DNA from: Toxorhynchites rutilus septentrionalis
Taxonomy: Eukaryota; Arthropoda; Insecta; Diptera; Culicidae
Assembly (NCBI RefSeq): GCF_029784135.1
Contig: NC_073745.1
Coordinates: forward strand, 275,320,166-275,384,165
DNA: 64,000 nucleotides
Direction of reading: 5' to 3'
Part shown: one piece after another, positions 1 through 10,123 of the stretch
Numbering within the stretch: the stretch's first letter is position 1
How the letters are laid out: each line of letters opens with the position of its first letter
Translations under genes and position numbers: made by a program
Notes under the pieces: generated by a model
What the model was told of the DNA's origin: nothing
Database searches by the model: none
The model's input: the letters and a program-made list of their open reading frames with translations, nothing else

Positions 1-10
1 CTTCAATTAA

Positions 11-741
11 GGGGGTATTCTAGTGTAGAGACACGAATTTCTGACATTTTTTCGAGCTCCGTAAAAATAAAACAAAAAATATTTTTAGTGTCCATTATAT
101 CATTATTTGTTCATCTATCTTTTAACAATAGAACAAAAATTGAACGGAAAAAAAATATTCATAACTAGAATAGTTAAGAGTTGATGAAGTTAGAGGGTTG
201 TGCCATGGCGTACACGATTCCAGTCCTTCTGGTTATCTGAAACAAAAAAAAAACGAACAGATTCTGAATCAGTAAAGATGCCGCTATTGCATGAACCTCG
301 GACAAGTCAAAAACATCTTTTTTGGCAAAATGGCGGCCGATTGAAAAACAAAATGCGGTTTAAAACGTTTTTTCTTACGTTTCCCGATTTTTAAAAAAAT
401 AGTAGAACTTCAAAAATTTCATATTTTAGAGGTTCACGATAGCGAGCTGATTGTATCCATACTGCAGATTGTATCCATACAAATTTGACATGAATCAGTT
501 CAGTAGAACTTGAGATATCGTGTACACCAGTTTGAAAAAAAATAGTTTCGAGAAAAACGCGTTTGAAGTTCTTTGTTATGGTCGTACCAGGTTAGATACC
601 GCATCACTAACATAGCTCTAACTCGTTAAATAATAGATTTTTCGATAAGTCCTTTCAAGGGTATATTCTTGAATGCCTAAACTACAGAAATATGAAGGAA
701 AAACTTTTTGATTTTTTCTGATTTCTAGACTAGAATACTCC
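11..741. mobile_element. Repeat R1, copy a: short inverted-end element
   Basis: The left end reads GGGGGTATTCTAGTG and the right end, near 727-741, is its approximate inverse (CTAGACTAGAATACTCC), giving a 731-bp element with short inverted ends and no convincing ORF. Bases 280-600 recur at 8035-8300, including a 'GTTTCGAGAAAAACGC' block. The flank is ambiguous (TTAA on the left, TA on the right). It looks like a non-autonomous DNA transposon, but the family is not recognised. Confidence 0.5.
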
Positions 742-749
742 TATAAATG

Positions 750-960
750 TATCGATCATCTGAATCAGTTCAGTAGTTCAAAAGTTATGAATTTTAAAAA
801 GGTTATTTTTGGGAAAAAGTGAAAAAAAAAGATTTTTCAGACCACCCTAAAATGAAAATGAGCACCCTAACAAAAAAATTTAAAAATACGGGTCTAATGT
901 TTTGCAATAACGAACAAAATTACCACTTTTGACGAAAATCTGAGAACCACTATATCAGTT
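750..960. repeat. Repeat R3, copy a
   Basis: This segment matches 59470-59690. Both contain 'CACCCTAACAAAAA', 'AATACGGGTCTAATG' (or a near variant) and 'CCACTTTTGACGAAAATC'. It has no coding potential. It directly follows R1a, so it may be the end of a larger composite element. Confidence 0.5.
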
Positions 961-1478
961 TGACATGGAATGGCTGATATGTGTAATGAGGTAAAAATCG
1001 TGATTTTTGAAGATTTTGCTTGAATATTAAGATCGATAGAAGTTGTGTGTCAAAGAACAAATTGTAGAACGGTTAGAGAAATTTGATTTAATTGATAGAA
1101 ACAATCGGGTTTAATATAAATCTTTAGGATAAAATTAATAATAACACTATAGTTCTCATATTTCAAATGGAAGCAACAGAATCGTCTTCTTTTGAGTGTT
1201 TTTTAATGTAGAGCCAGTTTGAGGCAACAGAGTCCAAAACAAAAAAAAGTTCTATAACTCCGTCATTGTTGAAATTCGAACATATGCATAGAAGGATTTT
1301 TTCATCAAATATGATCTTCTATCACCTCCTGAGAGATTGTAGATAAATTTATTTTTTTCATGTGAGAAAGGTGTTTTCTGACTTTAGGGGGATGAATCAA
1401 CAATTAAATTCTTTTATATTCAAAAGAACGAAAAATATGTGCATAAAAACGAATAGAATTTTTTTTTTGACTCGATTA
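961..1478. other. No recognisable feature
   Basis: AT-rich sequence with poly-A and poly-T tracts. Short ORFs here show no protein-like composition. Nothing supported was seen. Confidence 0.5.
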
Positions 1479-1482
1479 TATA

Positions 1483-2433
1483 GGGTAACACGGGGTGATT
1501 TGGTCATATGGGGTGATTTGGATCACCCCTTTATCTCAAAAATTACGGCTCAACTTGGATTTTCTATAATGTCATTTCCTTCTTTTGTTGAACCGTATGT
1601 ACCTAAAGTAAAAAAACTTTTGTAAAACTTCACAAGTAGAGGGAAACGGACGCTTAAATACATCAAGTACTTTGAGCGTCAAAAAATGTGAGTTTTCCGA
1701 TCGTGGTTTTAAGGTTTTTCCCGCTGATTAAACAAACTTTTCGTGTATTGTGCAGTACAGTTCTGTTCGCCTACAGAAGAGGAACAATTTGATGTAGCGA
1801 AACTGTAAGTTTGATAACAATAAATGAAATTAATTGCATTTTAATTTCTGCGTGTTATGTGGGGTGATATGGACACGTTTCTGTGGGGTTAATTGGTCCT
1901 ACAGGTTTAAGACTTTTCTTTGGTCTAATTGATTCCAGATGTCACTGAATTACAAGAAGAGGATGGATAGACAACTTTGGAAGAAGGAGGAGCTTGAAAG
2001 AGCAACGCAGGTCATCGAGAACGGATTTTCTTTGACCAAGCATCAAAAGTGTTTGAAAATGCTCGACCAATAGTGAAAAGATTCATGCAGAATTCGAGAT
2101 GGGGTCCAACTTTAATGGTCTGGAATCTGGCCAAGACACCTGGTAACATTATCCCAAAATACTTTACATAAACATAAGTATGTTTTTTCGATGAAACATA
2201 CACTGGACCAAATCACCCCACAGACGGTCCAAATTACCCCGCATCAAATTTTAATGTCCAAAAATCATCTCTTTTATTTTATGATATATTTGGTGGATTG
2301 AAGCTTTATATAATGAATAAACATTATTTATTGAGAGAAAACAAGTGTAGCTCAGTATACAATATGATATATTTTATTTGTATTGGTTTGGAAATATTAT
2401 TGCTTAGGTGGTCCAAATTCCCCTCTTTTCCCC
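1483..2433 (+). mobile_element. Pogo-like element with TA target duplication
   Basis: The left end GGGTAACACGGGGTGATT and the inverse of the right end GGGGAAAAGAGGGGAATTT match at most positions. Both ends are flanked by TA (1481-1482 and 2434-2435), the usual target of the Tc1/mariner/pogo superfamily. The element is about 0.95 kb, too short for a full transposase, and carries only an HTH remnant (1939-2073). A second copy in opposite orientation ends at 38077. Confidence 0.65.
1939..2073 (+). pseudogene. Remnant N-terminus of a pogo/psq-type transposase
   Basis: A 44-codon ORF opens with ATG and reads MSLNYKKRMDRQLWKKEEL, the pattern of the basic start and first helix of psq/CENP-B-like helix-turn-helix domains in pogo-family transposases. 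The rest of the DNA-binding domain and the DDE domain are missing, and the frame stops at a TAG at 2071-2073. The same start, with its own stop, is found on the minus strand near 37,590-37,617 in the second copy of the element, which supports a once-coding origin. It cannot encode a working transposase. Confidence 0.5.
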
Positions 2434-2435
2434 TA

Positions 2436-3261
2436 CATGATTCGATTATTAGTGGATCACACAATTGAGGAAAAGGCGAGTTCCTTCGGCTGAAGGAGAC
2501 CTGGATGATGGTTCAGGATTGTACGAAAATACACTGAATATGGCATTTAAGGAAGACCATTGGATGTGGCTTGCACTGGAGAGTTAAAAAAACGGAACAA
2601 TTTCGAAAACACTTGATTTATTGTCGTGATCTTTTTGAATGCACATTTGAATGTTGGAATTGGAATGGAAAAAATGCATTGGTAGGGATCGATTCATATG
2701 CTGTTTGCTTGTATGCGTTCTGCTTTTGTTCATCATCGAGATATGCTGTTGTCGTAGTGTCGTACACCACACATTGCCTTTTGGATGGAAGAGAATGATT
2801 TGGATAGGAAAAAGGATAGGGATGACATTAAAAAATGGAACTTTGGAACACTTGCTTCTTGTTCGCACTGTGGGGCGCGAACAATTATATACAGTGAAAA
2901 GAAATCGGAGACTGTATATAATGGAGTCTGAGCTGTATTTATATTTTGAAAAATAATATATGAGTCCATAAAATTACCAACAAGTCATCCATACATCGTA
3001 AGAATGCCACTTTTACAGGGAAACAGTTTTGCTAACAACAACTTTTCCATGTTTTCTTTGAAAAATTACTATTTATAATTAATTCGTAGCAATAGTTGTG
3101 TAAATTATCGTGATTGACAAGTTTTGCATTTTTTTCTATTTAGAGACATGTTAAACGCGAAAATTTACACACAAAAATGGTACGAGTAAAACATTATTTC
3201 TTCTGTAGTCTCCACACAAAAATGCCAATGCATGTTCCAGAAACTACAAAAGGTAGAAATA
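2436..3261. other. No recognisable gene
   Basis: Several overlapping short ORFs on both strands (2571-2969) are open by chance in the same bases and have no recognised domain. The stretch lies just upstream of a Gypsy scrap, so it could be decayed LTR-retrotransposon sequence, but nothing shows this directly. Confidence 0.4.
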
Positions 3262-3392
3262 TATCCTTGGATATATAATCAGTTCAGAAGGAGTGAAACC
3301 AAATGAAAAGTACATTGAAACAATAAAAAAACATTTTCTGAACCGAAATCCATCAAAGAGATACGATCATTTCTCGGTATGACGGTTTTTGA
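3262..3392 (+). pseudogene. Ty3/Gypsy reverse transcriptase scrap
   Basis: Translation shows the stretch that lies C-terminal to the catalytic core in Gypsy-type polymerases: LGYIISSEGVKPN, then after a frame change EIRSFLGM. In this family those motifs link the reverse transcriptase thumb to the RNase H region. Only about 43 codons are recognisable, with one frameshift, and no LTRs were seen. It is an inactive relic. Confidence 0.55.
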
Positions 3393-3539
3393 AGTTTTCG
3401 ACTAAAGTTCATATTTTGATAAAATCTAAAATTTTATCGAATACACTATATCGCTGTCTTTAAACAAAATAAATATTAGTTCCAATTTTTTCAAGAAAAA
3501 CATGTTATTAGAAAAACTTTTCTTCTGTAAAAGTACCCA

Positions 3540-3736
3540 TTTTTCGATGAATGGGTGACTTGTTGTAACTTGTAAGGGCTATTCATATAACTTTATTTTA
3601 AAAATTTGAAAAAATACGTTTTTGAGATAAATGAATTTCTAATTTTAAAATTATTTTTTCCGGTGTAATTCTGAATTTTTTATGAATATTTAAACAAATT
3701 TCCTACATTTTATCCTTTGACGAAATCATTTCCCTT
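3540..3736. repeat. Repeat R4, copy a
   Basis: This segment matches 39125-39365 in order: a 'TAAGGGCTATT' block, a long T/A stretch, then 'TTCCTACATT' and 'GCTTTGACTAAA' or close variants. The other copy lies inside the TA-flanked element at 38368-39457, so this one is probably a relic of that family. Confidence 0.45.
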
Positions 3737-3737
3737 C

Positions 3738-5055
3738 ATTCCGCTCGGCGAATGACATGAGATAGCTCAAGTCACGGTATTCCCGCAGGCAAATGGCGAG
3801 ACTATAGTTTGTCACTTAGGTGAAATTTGAAGTCGTGCCCTGGGGAAAAAGGAATGTCGTATTTCTGATCGAAATTTGACGCTTTATTTAACATACTTAA
3901 AATTATTTAATTTTAGTCAAATATGCATCGTTTTGTTCGCGAACTTGTTGCCATTTAGAAGGCAACTTCATTATCCCCCCCTTATAAAACCCCCCCTCCA
4001 AATTTGCAAAAAAAACTCAGACAGCCAGTTTTCGCAAGCCTCTTTTGAGGCCAACTTAGTATCACCAAGAGCGTTTTGCATGGACCGGAAGAGATGATAA
4101 TCACTAGGAGCCAGGTCCGGACTATACGGTGGGTGCAATAGGACATCCCATCCGAGTTCCCGTAGCTTCTGGCGAGTCATCAAAGATGTGTGAGGCCGAG
4201 CGTTTTTCTGGTGGAAAACAACACCATTCCTATTGATCATTTCTGGCCGCTTCTGGTCAATCGCCTGCTTCAAACGGTCAAGCTGCTCACAGTAGAGAAC
4301 CGAGTTGAGGGTCTGGCCATAGTTAAGCAGCTCATAGTGGATGATTCCCTTCCAATCCCACCAATCACACAGCGAAACCTTCCTGGCCGTCAATACGGGC
4401 TTGGCGAGGGTTTGGGCCGGCTCACCGCGCTTCGACCACGACTTTTTTCGCTTCAGGTTGTCGTACGTGATCCACTTTTCATCACCAGTCACCATCTTCT
4501 TCAAAAATGGGTCGAGTTCGTTCCGTTTCAGCAGTGCATCGCAGGCGTTGATTCAGTCTAAAAGTTTTTTTTGCGTCAACTCATGTGGCACCCACACATC
4601 CACCTTTTTTTGGAATACAATCTTCTGCAAATGGTTCCAAACGGTTTTATTGTCTATACCCAGTTCCTGGCCAATCGAGCGAGTGCTCACATGCCGGACT
4701 ACTTGGATGATTTCAACGATTTCATCGTTTCATCCACGACGATTGACCTACCAGTACGGGGTGTATCTTCGACAGCCACTACACCAGAACGAAATCGATC
4801 AAACCAACGCGAATCGTTACAGTATCGGGTCCATAAACTACACGAATTTTTTGGGCTACCTTCGTTGCAGTTTTACCTCGCAGGTAGTAAAAACGTAAAA
4901 TATAGCGAATTTCTTGCTTGGTGGACTCCATCTTTGACGCGCTATAACTTGAGACTGAAAAGGACAATCACAACACTGTCAAAACGACACTTGAAACTTG
5001 AAGCACAGATTATCGGCTTTAAATAGCATCTCACGTCATTCGCCGCACGGCATAC
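3738..5055 (-). mobile_element. Mariner (DD34D) element with inverted ends, inactive
   Basis: Inverted ends of about 27 bp are visible: CCGCTCGGCGAATGACATG at 3741 and the inverse of the segment at 5022-5053, CCGTGCGGCGAATGACGTG. They bracket about 1.3 kb, the usual size for mariner, with a minus-strand transposase relic inside. The exact outer boundary and TA duplication are blurred. The element is old and non-coding. Confidence 0.75.
3971..4931 (-). pseudogene. Mariner transposase, frameshifted, second catalytic residue lost
   Basis: The product would be a cut-and-paste transposase acting on mariner ends. The start is at 4931 (MESTKQEIRYILRFYYLRGK, the first helix-turn-helix). The linker motif WVPHELT is readable near 4590-4610 in another frame. 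The catalytic half is the long frame ending at 3971: GDEKWITYDN holds the first Asp, HPPYSPDLAPSDYHLF the third. The second Asp, normally in a D-N-A-R-P-H motif, is Lys here (QKNARPH). From that Lys to the last Asp I count 34 intervening residues, which fits DD34D. There is at least one frameshift near 4790 and a stop near 4550. Confidence 0.85.
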
Positions 5056-5174
5056 AGAGGATTGTTAATATTATAGTTTTTGAGTTCTTAATTTTTGTAA
5101 AAAAATATAAAAAAAAAACATTGGCTCTTTTCAAAAAGTAGCCTAATTATTTTTTGAAGATTACAAATATGCAA

Positions 5175-5590
5175 AGTGCAAAAATCACCGGAAATCGGGG
5201 TTTTAAAACAAATTGATGCCAAATGTCCTAAAATTGCATTACATGTTGAGATTTACAGTTATCTGAATTTTTTTTTTCAAATATCGATTTTTCAGATGGT
5301 CGGTGTTAAGTCAGACCGGACCATGTGACATTATTATGGTTTCGAGAAAAACGACTTTGAAGTTTGGTGCTATGAGGCGTTTTCATTGAGCGTTCAAAAC
5401 AATTTCAATAAATTATTCCTGCTGTACGCGTGATTTTCCAGATGTGATTTATGTGGAATGTAGCTTACAAAATTCTTAACCTAATGTAATCATTAACTCA
5501 AAATTTTCTATTTTGGGCTTAGTCCGCTCTGACTTAACACCGACCAGATGGAAAAACGACCAAGAGCCAAAAAAAAAATTTTTAGGGACG
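5175..5590 (-). repeat. Repeat R2, copy e, split by a MITE
   Basis: Bases 5175-5297 match other R2 copies in reverse orientation ('GCCAAATGTCCTAAAATTGCAT'-like block, then a T-rich tract). The repeat appears interrupted by the 248-bp MITE at 5298-5545. No coding potential. Confidence 0.45.
5298..5545. mobile_element. 248-bp MITE with 4-bp target duplication
   Basis: The left end GGTCGGTGTTAAGTCAGACC and the right end are inverted copies with one or two mismatches over about 23 bp. The element is flanked by AGAT at 5294-5297 and again at 5546-5549. Size, ends and lack of ORF fit a miniature inverted-repeat element. Its interior shares a 'GTTTCGAGAAAAACG' block with repeat R1. Confidence 0.75.
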
Positions 5591-5679
5591 CTACAAAAGT
5601 AGACCAATAGGAACAGCAAACGACGCCATATTTTTTTTCTCTCCTGACACTTCTCTTCAGTAAGGTTTGCCATTTCATA

Positions 5680-6036
5680 ATGGAAAGATATACGATCCAA
5701 CGAGTCGAGATTATTAAAATTTACTACCGAAATTCGGAGTCAATGGCCTCAACTTTTATGGTCACTACGTCCAGTTATGGGCGTCACAATCGTCCTACCA
5801 GATCAACAATTGAGCGTCGAGTGGAAAAATTTGAAACCACAGGCACAGTTCAAAATTTTCCCTTGCCAGTGAGACAAAGAAATGCCCGTAGTGTCGAGAA
5901 TATTGCTGCCACTAGCGCATCAATTGAGGAAGACCCAAATCAGTCTCTCACACGTCGTTCTCAAGCGTTGGGCATCTCTATGACGACGTTGTGGCGAATT
6001 TGGCGAAAAGATCTTGGTCAAAAAAGATCAAATTGA
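5680..6036 (+). pseudogene. DUF4817-type Tc1/mariner transposase, N-terminal part only
   Basis: The 118-residue frame starts MERYTIQRVEIIKIYY and contains the bipartite helix-turn-helix region typical of insect transposases annotated with a DUF4817 domain: RHNRPTRSTIERRVEKFETT, then ARSVENIAAT and RRSQALGISMTTLWRI. This part would bind the element's inverted repeats. The DDE catalytic domain is absent because the frame ends at 6036 where repeat R2 begins. A relative with more of the gene lies at 30809-31674 on the other strand. No inverted ends are visible. Confidence 0.75.
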
Positions 6037-6049
6037 GATCTACTGCACA

Positions 6050-6391
6050 AAAAAACTTGTCAAAAATCGACACTCTGGGACTTTTTTTTATTGAGGTTTA
6101 CTGTTACCTATCGACGTTATCGTTATCGACGTTTCGTGCAATTTTAAGACATTTGGCATCAAATTTTTTTTTCGAAAACCCTGATTTCCCCCCTTGGGTG
6201 ATTTTTCGATTTTCAAAAAACTCAAACTTTGACCGCTTTGTGCCACTCTCCCTTGAGCCCGATTGAGCTGATATTCTGCAAAGGGTGTTTTTTCGAGGTG
6301 GTGAACATTTTTTATGAGGTAACTTTTTGAAATGTGAGATGACCATTTTCATTGGCACCCTAATGTACATCCCATCGATATTCGTTGATTT
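6050..6391 (+). repeat. Repeat R2, copy a
   Basis: A dispersed repeat with copies at 20880-21125, 47820-48130 (reverse) and 49487-49735. Shared blocks are 'AAGACATTTGGCATCA', 'GAAAACCCCGATTT', 'GATTGGGCTGATATTTG' and 'GGTGTTTTTTCGAGGTGG' or close variants. It ends in 'CATTGGCACCCTAA', which looks like one inverted end of the family. No ORF. Confidence 0.6.
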
Positions 6392-7549
6392 ATCACGAAG
6401 TTGCAGGATGTCAAAAATCACTTAAAATTGCCGTCTTTGCTCTCTGTTTCTCAATTTTTTATGTCGAGTGTTTAACTGAAATATAACGTACAAAACATCT
6501 TTGGTGCATCTCCCTACATACCAAAACCTTGTTTATTTTATTTTTTTTTAGAATAACAGCAATGATCTGTGCCGTTACTAACATTAGGAACAAGGTAAAA
6601 TCGATCTCATTGCAAACAGGTAGTAACAGTCGAAAAAATGAAATTCACACTCATTTTATCGCATCATAAAAAGCGAGCTGTAAACTACGACTGGATGTTA
6701 TCTTCCGTCACTCGTGTTTCGGCTTACTCAAAGAAGGTTTTGATTTACAACCTAGAAGGTAGATAGTAGCTACTTTGCGGTAGACAAAATAAGGGGATTC
6801 CTTTGAGAATGTGTTATTGAGCGGGAACCCCGAACAATCCCACGACTCATTTTTCCGAAATAGTAAATCAACATGTATGATAATCCATTGAGGATTTTAT
6901 ATAGTAGATTTGGTGATTCACTGAAACCAAATGGTTTTCGAGAAAGAGTGACTTTTCTGCTGTGAACTTATGCAAATTCAGAATAGTGCATCTAAATGAC
7001 GTACGGGTTTTAGTTCCAGCTAACATTGAATGAAATCAGGATTTTTTTACCATTCACAATTTTCTAAAAGTAATTCATATTTCCAGCATCATTTATCCAG
7101 AGAAAATAATGTGCTTGGTGTAAAGTGTTAAAGTCGACTGGGTATTGATAGTGGCTCACATAGATTGAGGAAAGGCGGTTTTTATTTTTTATTACGACCT
7201 GGAAAACCTAAAATATCGAAATTTTCATTAACACATCTCAAAAATATTGTATCAAACTGATGTGTCGATATTTGGCTCCTAAACAAAATTACAGCGCAAA
7301 TATAGGATCATGCATTACAACGCAACGCAGTATAAGATTTTTCACCTGACAGCACATTTATTTCGGGACCTTTATAGCCGATTCAACTCAAACTTGGCTA
7401 CAATACGTAAAATGTGATCTCTCTACCGCAGGCGAAGTACCGACTTTACGCGCACAACTACCATAGCCCTATAAAACATTTTTTACACTCAAATTTTTTC
7501 AAAAACATCTACAAACAAACCCTAAACAATTCGAAAGAAGTTCGAATAC
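6392..7549. other. No recognisable feature
   Basis: AT-rich sequence without long ORFs, inverted ends or a match to the other repeats of the window. Confidence 0.45.
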
Positions 7550-8034
7550 TTGATTTAGTCTAAAATCTCGTCGATGATCCGAATTTTACGGATCGCCTGG
7601 TTGGAGTCCTCCTTCAATGCACCCTAATGATCTTAAAATATCAGTCCCACAGGGCTTTGAATGAATCAGCGCACTGTTGGTTTTGATCTATCGATATGGG
7701 ACCTGTGACGCATTTTTCATAAATTTTATCATTCAAGCAAAAACAAAATACCTTCATTCAAGTTATTTTGGTAGGTGTTCGCGATCGAAAGAACGAAAGA
7801 TTGAGATTTGCAAGCTCAACCCCAGGTTATAACAAGGTAGTTCAGGCGCGAATGGATTGTAAAAGAATGCTGGGTTAAATGAAATGACTTACCCTGCGAT
7901 TTGTCCCATAAAGAGATGAAACTTTCTTCTCAGCATATTTTATGTGATCTAACCAAGATAGAGTGTTGAGTCCTAAACCAGACCCAAATATTTGAATGAT
8001 TTGACTTCTTCGATTTTACAAGAGTTGAACCTCG
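7550..8034 (-). pseudogene. Non-LTR retrotransposon reverse transcriptase scrap
   Basis: On the minus strand bases 7860-8034 read a degraded LINE thumb region: KSFKYLGL followed, with stops and frame changes, by an HIKYAEKKVSSLYG-like segment, as found after the catalytic core in Jockey/CR1-type elements. The rest down to 7550 is probably its 3' part, with several stops. It is only a relic. Confidence 0.45.
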
Positions 8035-8434
8035 CGTGAACCTGGGACAAATCAAAAACATCTTTTTACAAAATGACGGCCGTTTGAAAAACAAAATGCG
8101 ACGTTTTTTCTTACGTAGTTACGTTTTCTTACGTAGTCTTAAATAGTAAAATTCAAAAAATATCATTTTTAGAGGTTCATGCGATAGAGAGATGCCTGTA
8201 TATTGTATCCATATAAATGTCAGTTTGAAAAAAAAAACGAGTTTCGAGAAAAACGCATTTGAAGTTCATTGTTATGCTCGTACCAGGTTAGATACCGCAT
8301 CACTAAAATGGCTCTAACTCGGTAAATAATAAGATTTTCGATAAGTCTTTTCTATGGTATATTCTTGACTGCATAAACTACAAAAATGAAAAAATGAATT
8401 TTAATGTTATTCATATTTGTAGACTAGAATACTG
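8035..8434. repeat. Repeat R1, copy b, left end missing
   Basis: Matches 280-741 of R1a, including the 'AAAACATCTTTTT', 'GAGAAAAACGCATTTGAAG' and 'GTACCAGGTTAGATACCGC' blocks and the right inverted end near 8420-8434. It starts abruptly inside the element. Confidence 0.6.
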
Positions 8435-9600
8435 TCTTAAGCAAAATAAATTCGTCTAAAGGTGTATATTATAGAACGTTATGCGTAATATGCGTTTTAG
8501 TTCTCTCGAACTTTTTGATACATGCCCTATTTTCAGTTTCATGTCATCTCCCATATAGAATTAAAAGACGTAAAGGGCGAATACGAAATTATTGCGACAC
8601 ATTCAACAGGGCATAATTTTTTTTACCATTGGGTAAAATCAACCAAATTGTGCACACTTTCTCATCCATGTGTATTGTCTACATGCTGTCAAACTCGAAG
8701 TCGTGTTTTTCGATTCAACGAAAATGGAAATATGATGATGATGATGATGGTCCCGCTTCCTTCCCCTACAGAGATTTGAGCAAGACGAGTTATCTAAAAG
8801 ATATTTTTTTTCTCAGCATTGAAATCAGTTTAGCAAAAAAAAACGAACTGATTTTATTTACAGTTATAAGTTCAAAAAAAATTTCAATGTCAAAAGACAA
8901 GCCAATACTCAGTCTTGTCCGCCACAGAGCCGATACGGTCCCGACAAGGCCCTTGCAGCCAAATGGTCCACCCAGACACAAGTCCAACCGCCAGCCTTGT
9001 TTTGGATTGACTTGAATATCCCCATCCGGAGAAATCGAGAAATTTTCCTTCACGAAAAATTTCTAGACCGGCCCTTACAAAACTTTTAAATTTTTATTCT
9101 TCATATCTGCAACACGCGCGCGACGCTCAAACTTTTGTAGACTACTTTTATTTTTTTTTTCAACTACTACAATATAAAAACATCAAAATAAAAATAAAAA
9201 TAGTCCATCATCACCAAGATCATGACAGACATAATAGAGATTAATACAAAATAGAGAAAGAAAAATTAAATCGTCTACACATTATAATCCGTTCAATAGA
9301 AACTTCGTCAGATACAATATTCAATGAAAAAAATAAAATAAAAAAGACTGCATAAAGCTTTTCACATAAATTATCCGTTCGTATAAAACTTAAGTGACGA
9401 ATTTTCGTCATAAAGTAAAAGAAAAATCATTCAGCTGTTATGAAAACACAGCTTTCACGTTTGAAACACAGCTTCTTTTAAACTCTGCTAATGTTGTTGC
9501 ATGTTTAATATGTCTTGGCATCGAGTTGAAAACATTTATTCCTTTGAAATATCACGAATTTTGTGTAGCACATGTCAAGAAATGGGGTGTTCTTAATTCA
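8435..9600. repeat. Non-coding; holds repeat R5 copy a and probable LINE 3' region
   Basis: Bases 8730-8830 (short GAT run, 'TTTGAGCAAGACGAGTTATC') match 49774-49880, a second copy of an unassigned repeat. From about 9100 the sequence is A/T-tract rich and probably the 3' untranslated region of the minus-strand LINE that follows, but its exact end is not visible. The overlapping ORFs at 8522-9053 have no recognised domain. Confidence 0.4.
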
Positions 9601-10123
9601 TTCGCGTTTCTAGTGTTATAACTTCGTGTTAGTCACTTCCTCTTTCAACTCGATCACACAAATATCGAGGTAGCAAACCGTTAATTACTTTAAAAATGAA
9701 CACCATAGTTAAATAAACAATTCTTTGCTTCACGGATAACCATTGCAAAGCGTCCAGCATCAAAGATGAGGAAGTGAACCTATTACATTTTAGTATTAAT
9801 CGCATTATTTTATTCTGCAAACGCTGTAATCTCGATATTTGTTTCCATTGGCTAGAAATAGAATGGAAGAACAAAAGTCCAAATGAGGAGAGATGATTGA
9901 TTTGTATAGCTGTATATTGCTGCAAATAGTCAAATCGTTTTTCAATCGGCATAAGATTCCATACTTCTTGGCAATTTTCTTGATGACATTGTCAATGTGA
10001 GTTTGTTGAACTTAAGTTTGTCATCAATAATCACGCCAAGATATTTATTCTCCCGAACGCGGTCAATAGTCTCATAATCAATAACAATAGAGACGTTTTC
10101 ATTTATTCGATTTCGCGAGATTA

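Noticed and set aside
2571..2969. Four overlapping ORFs on both strands
   Set aside because: Mutually overlapping chance frames without domains; no neighbouring evidence of a gene.
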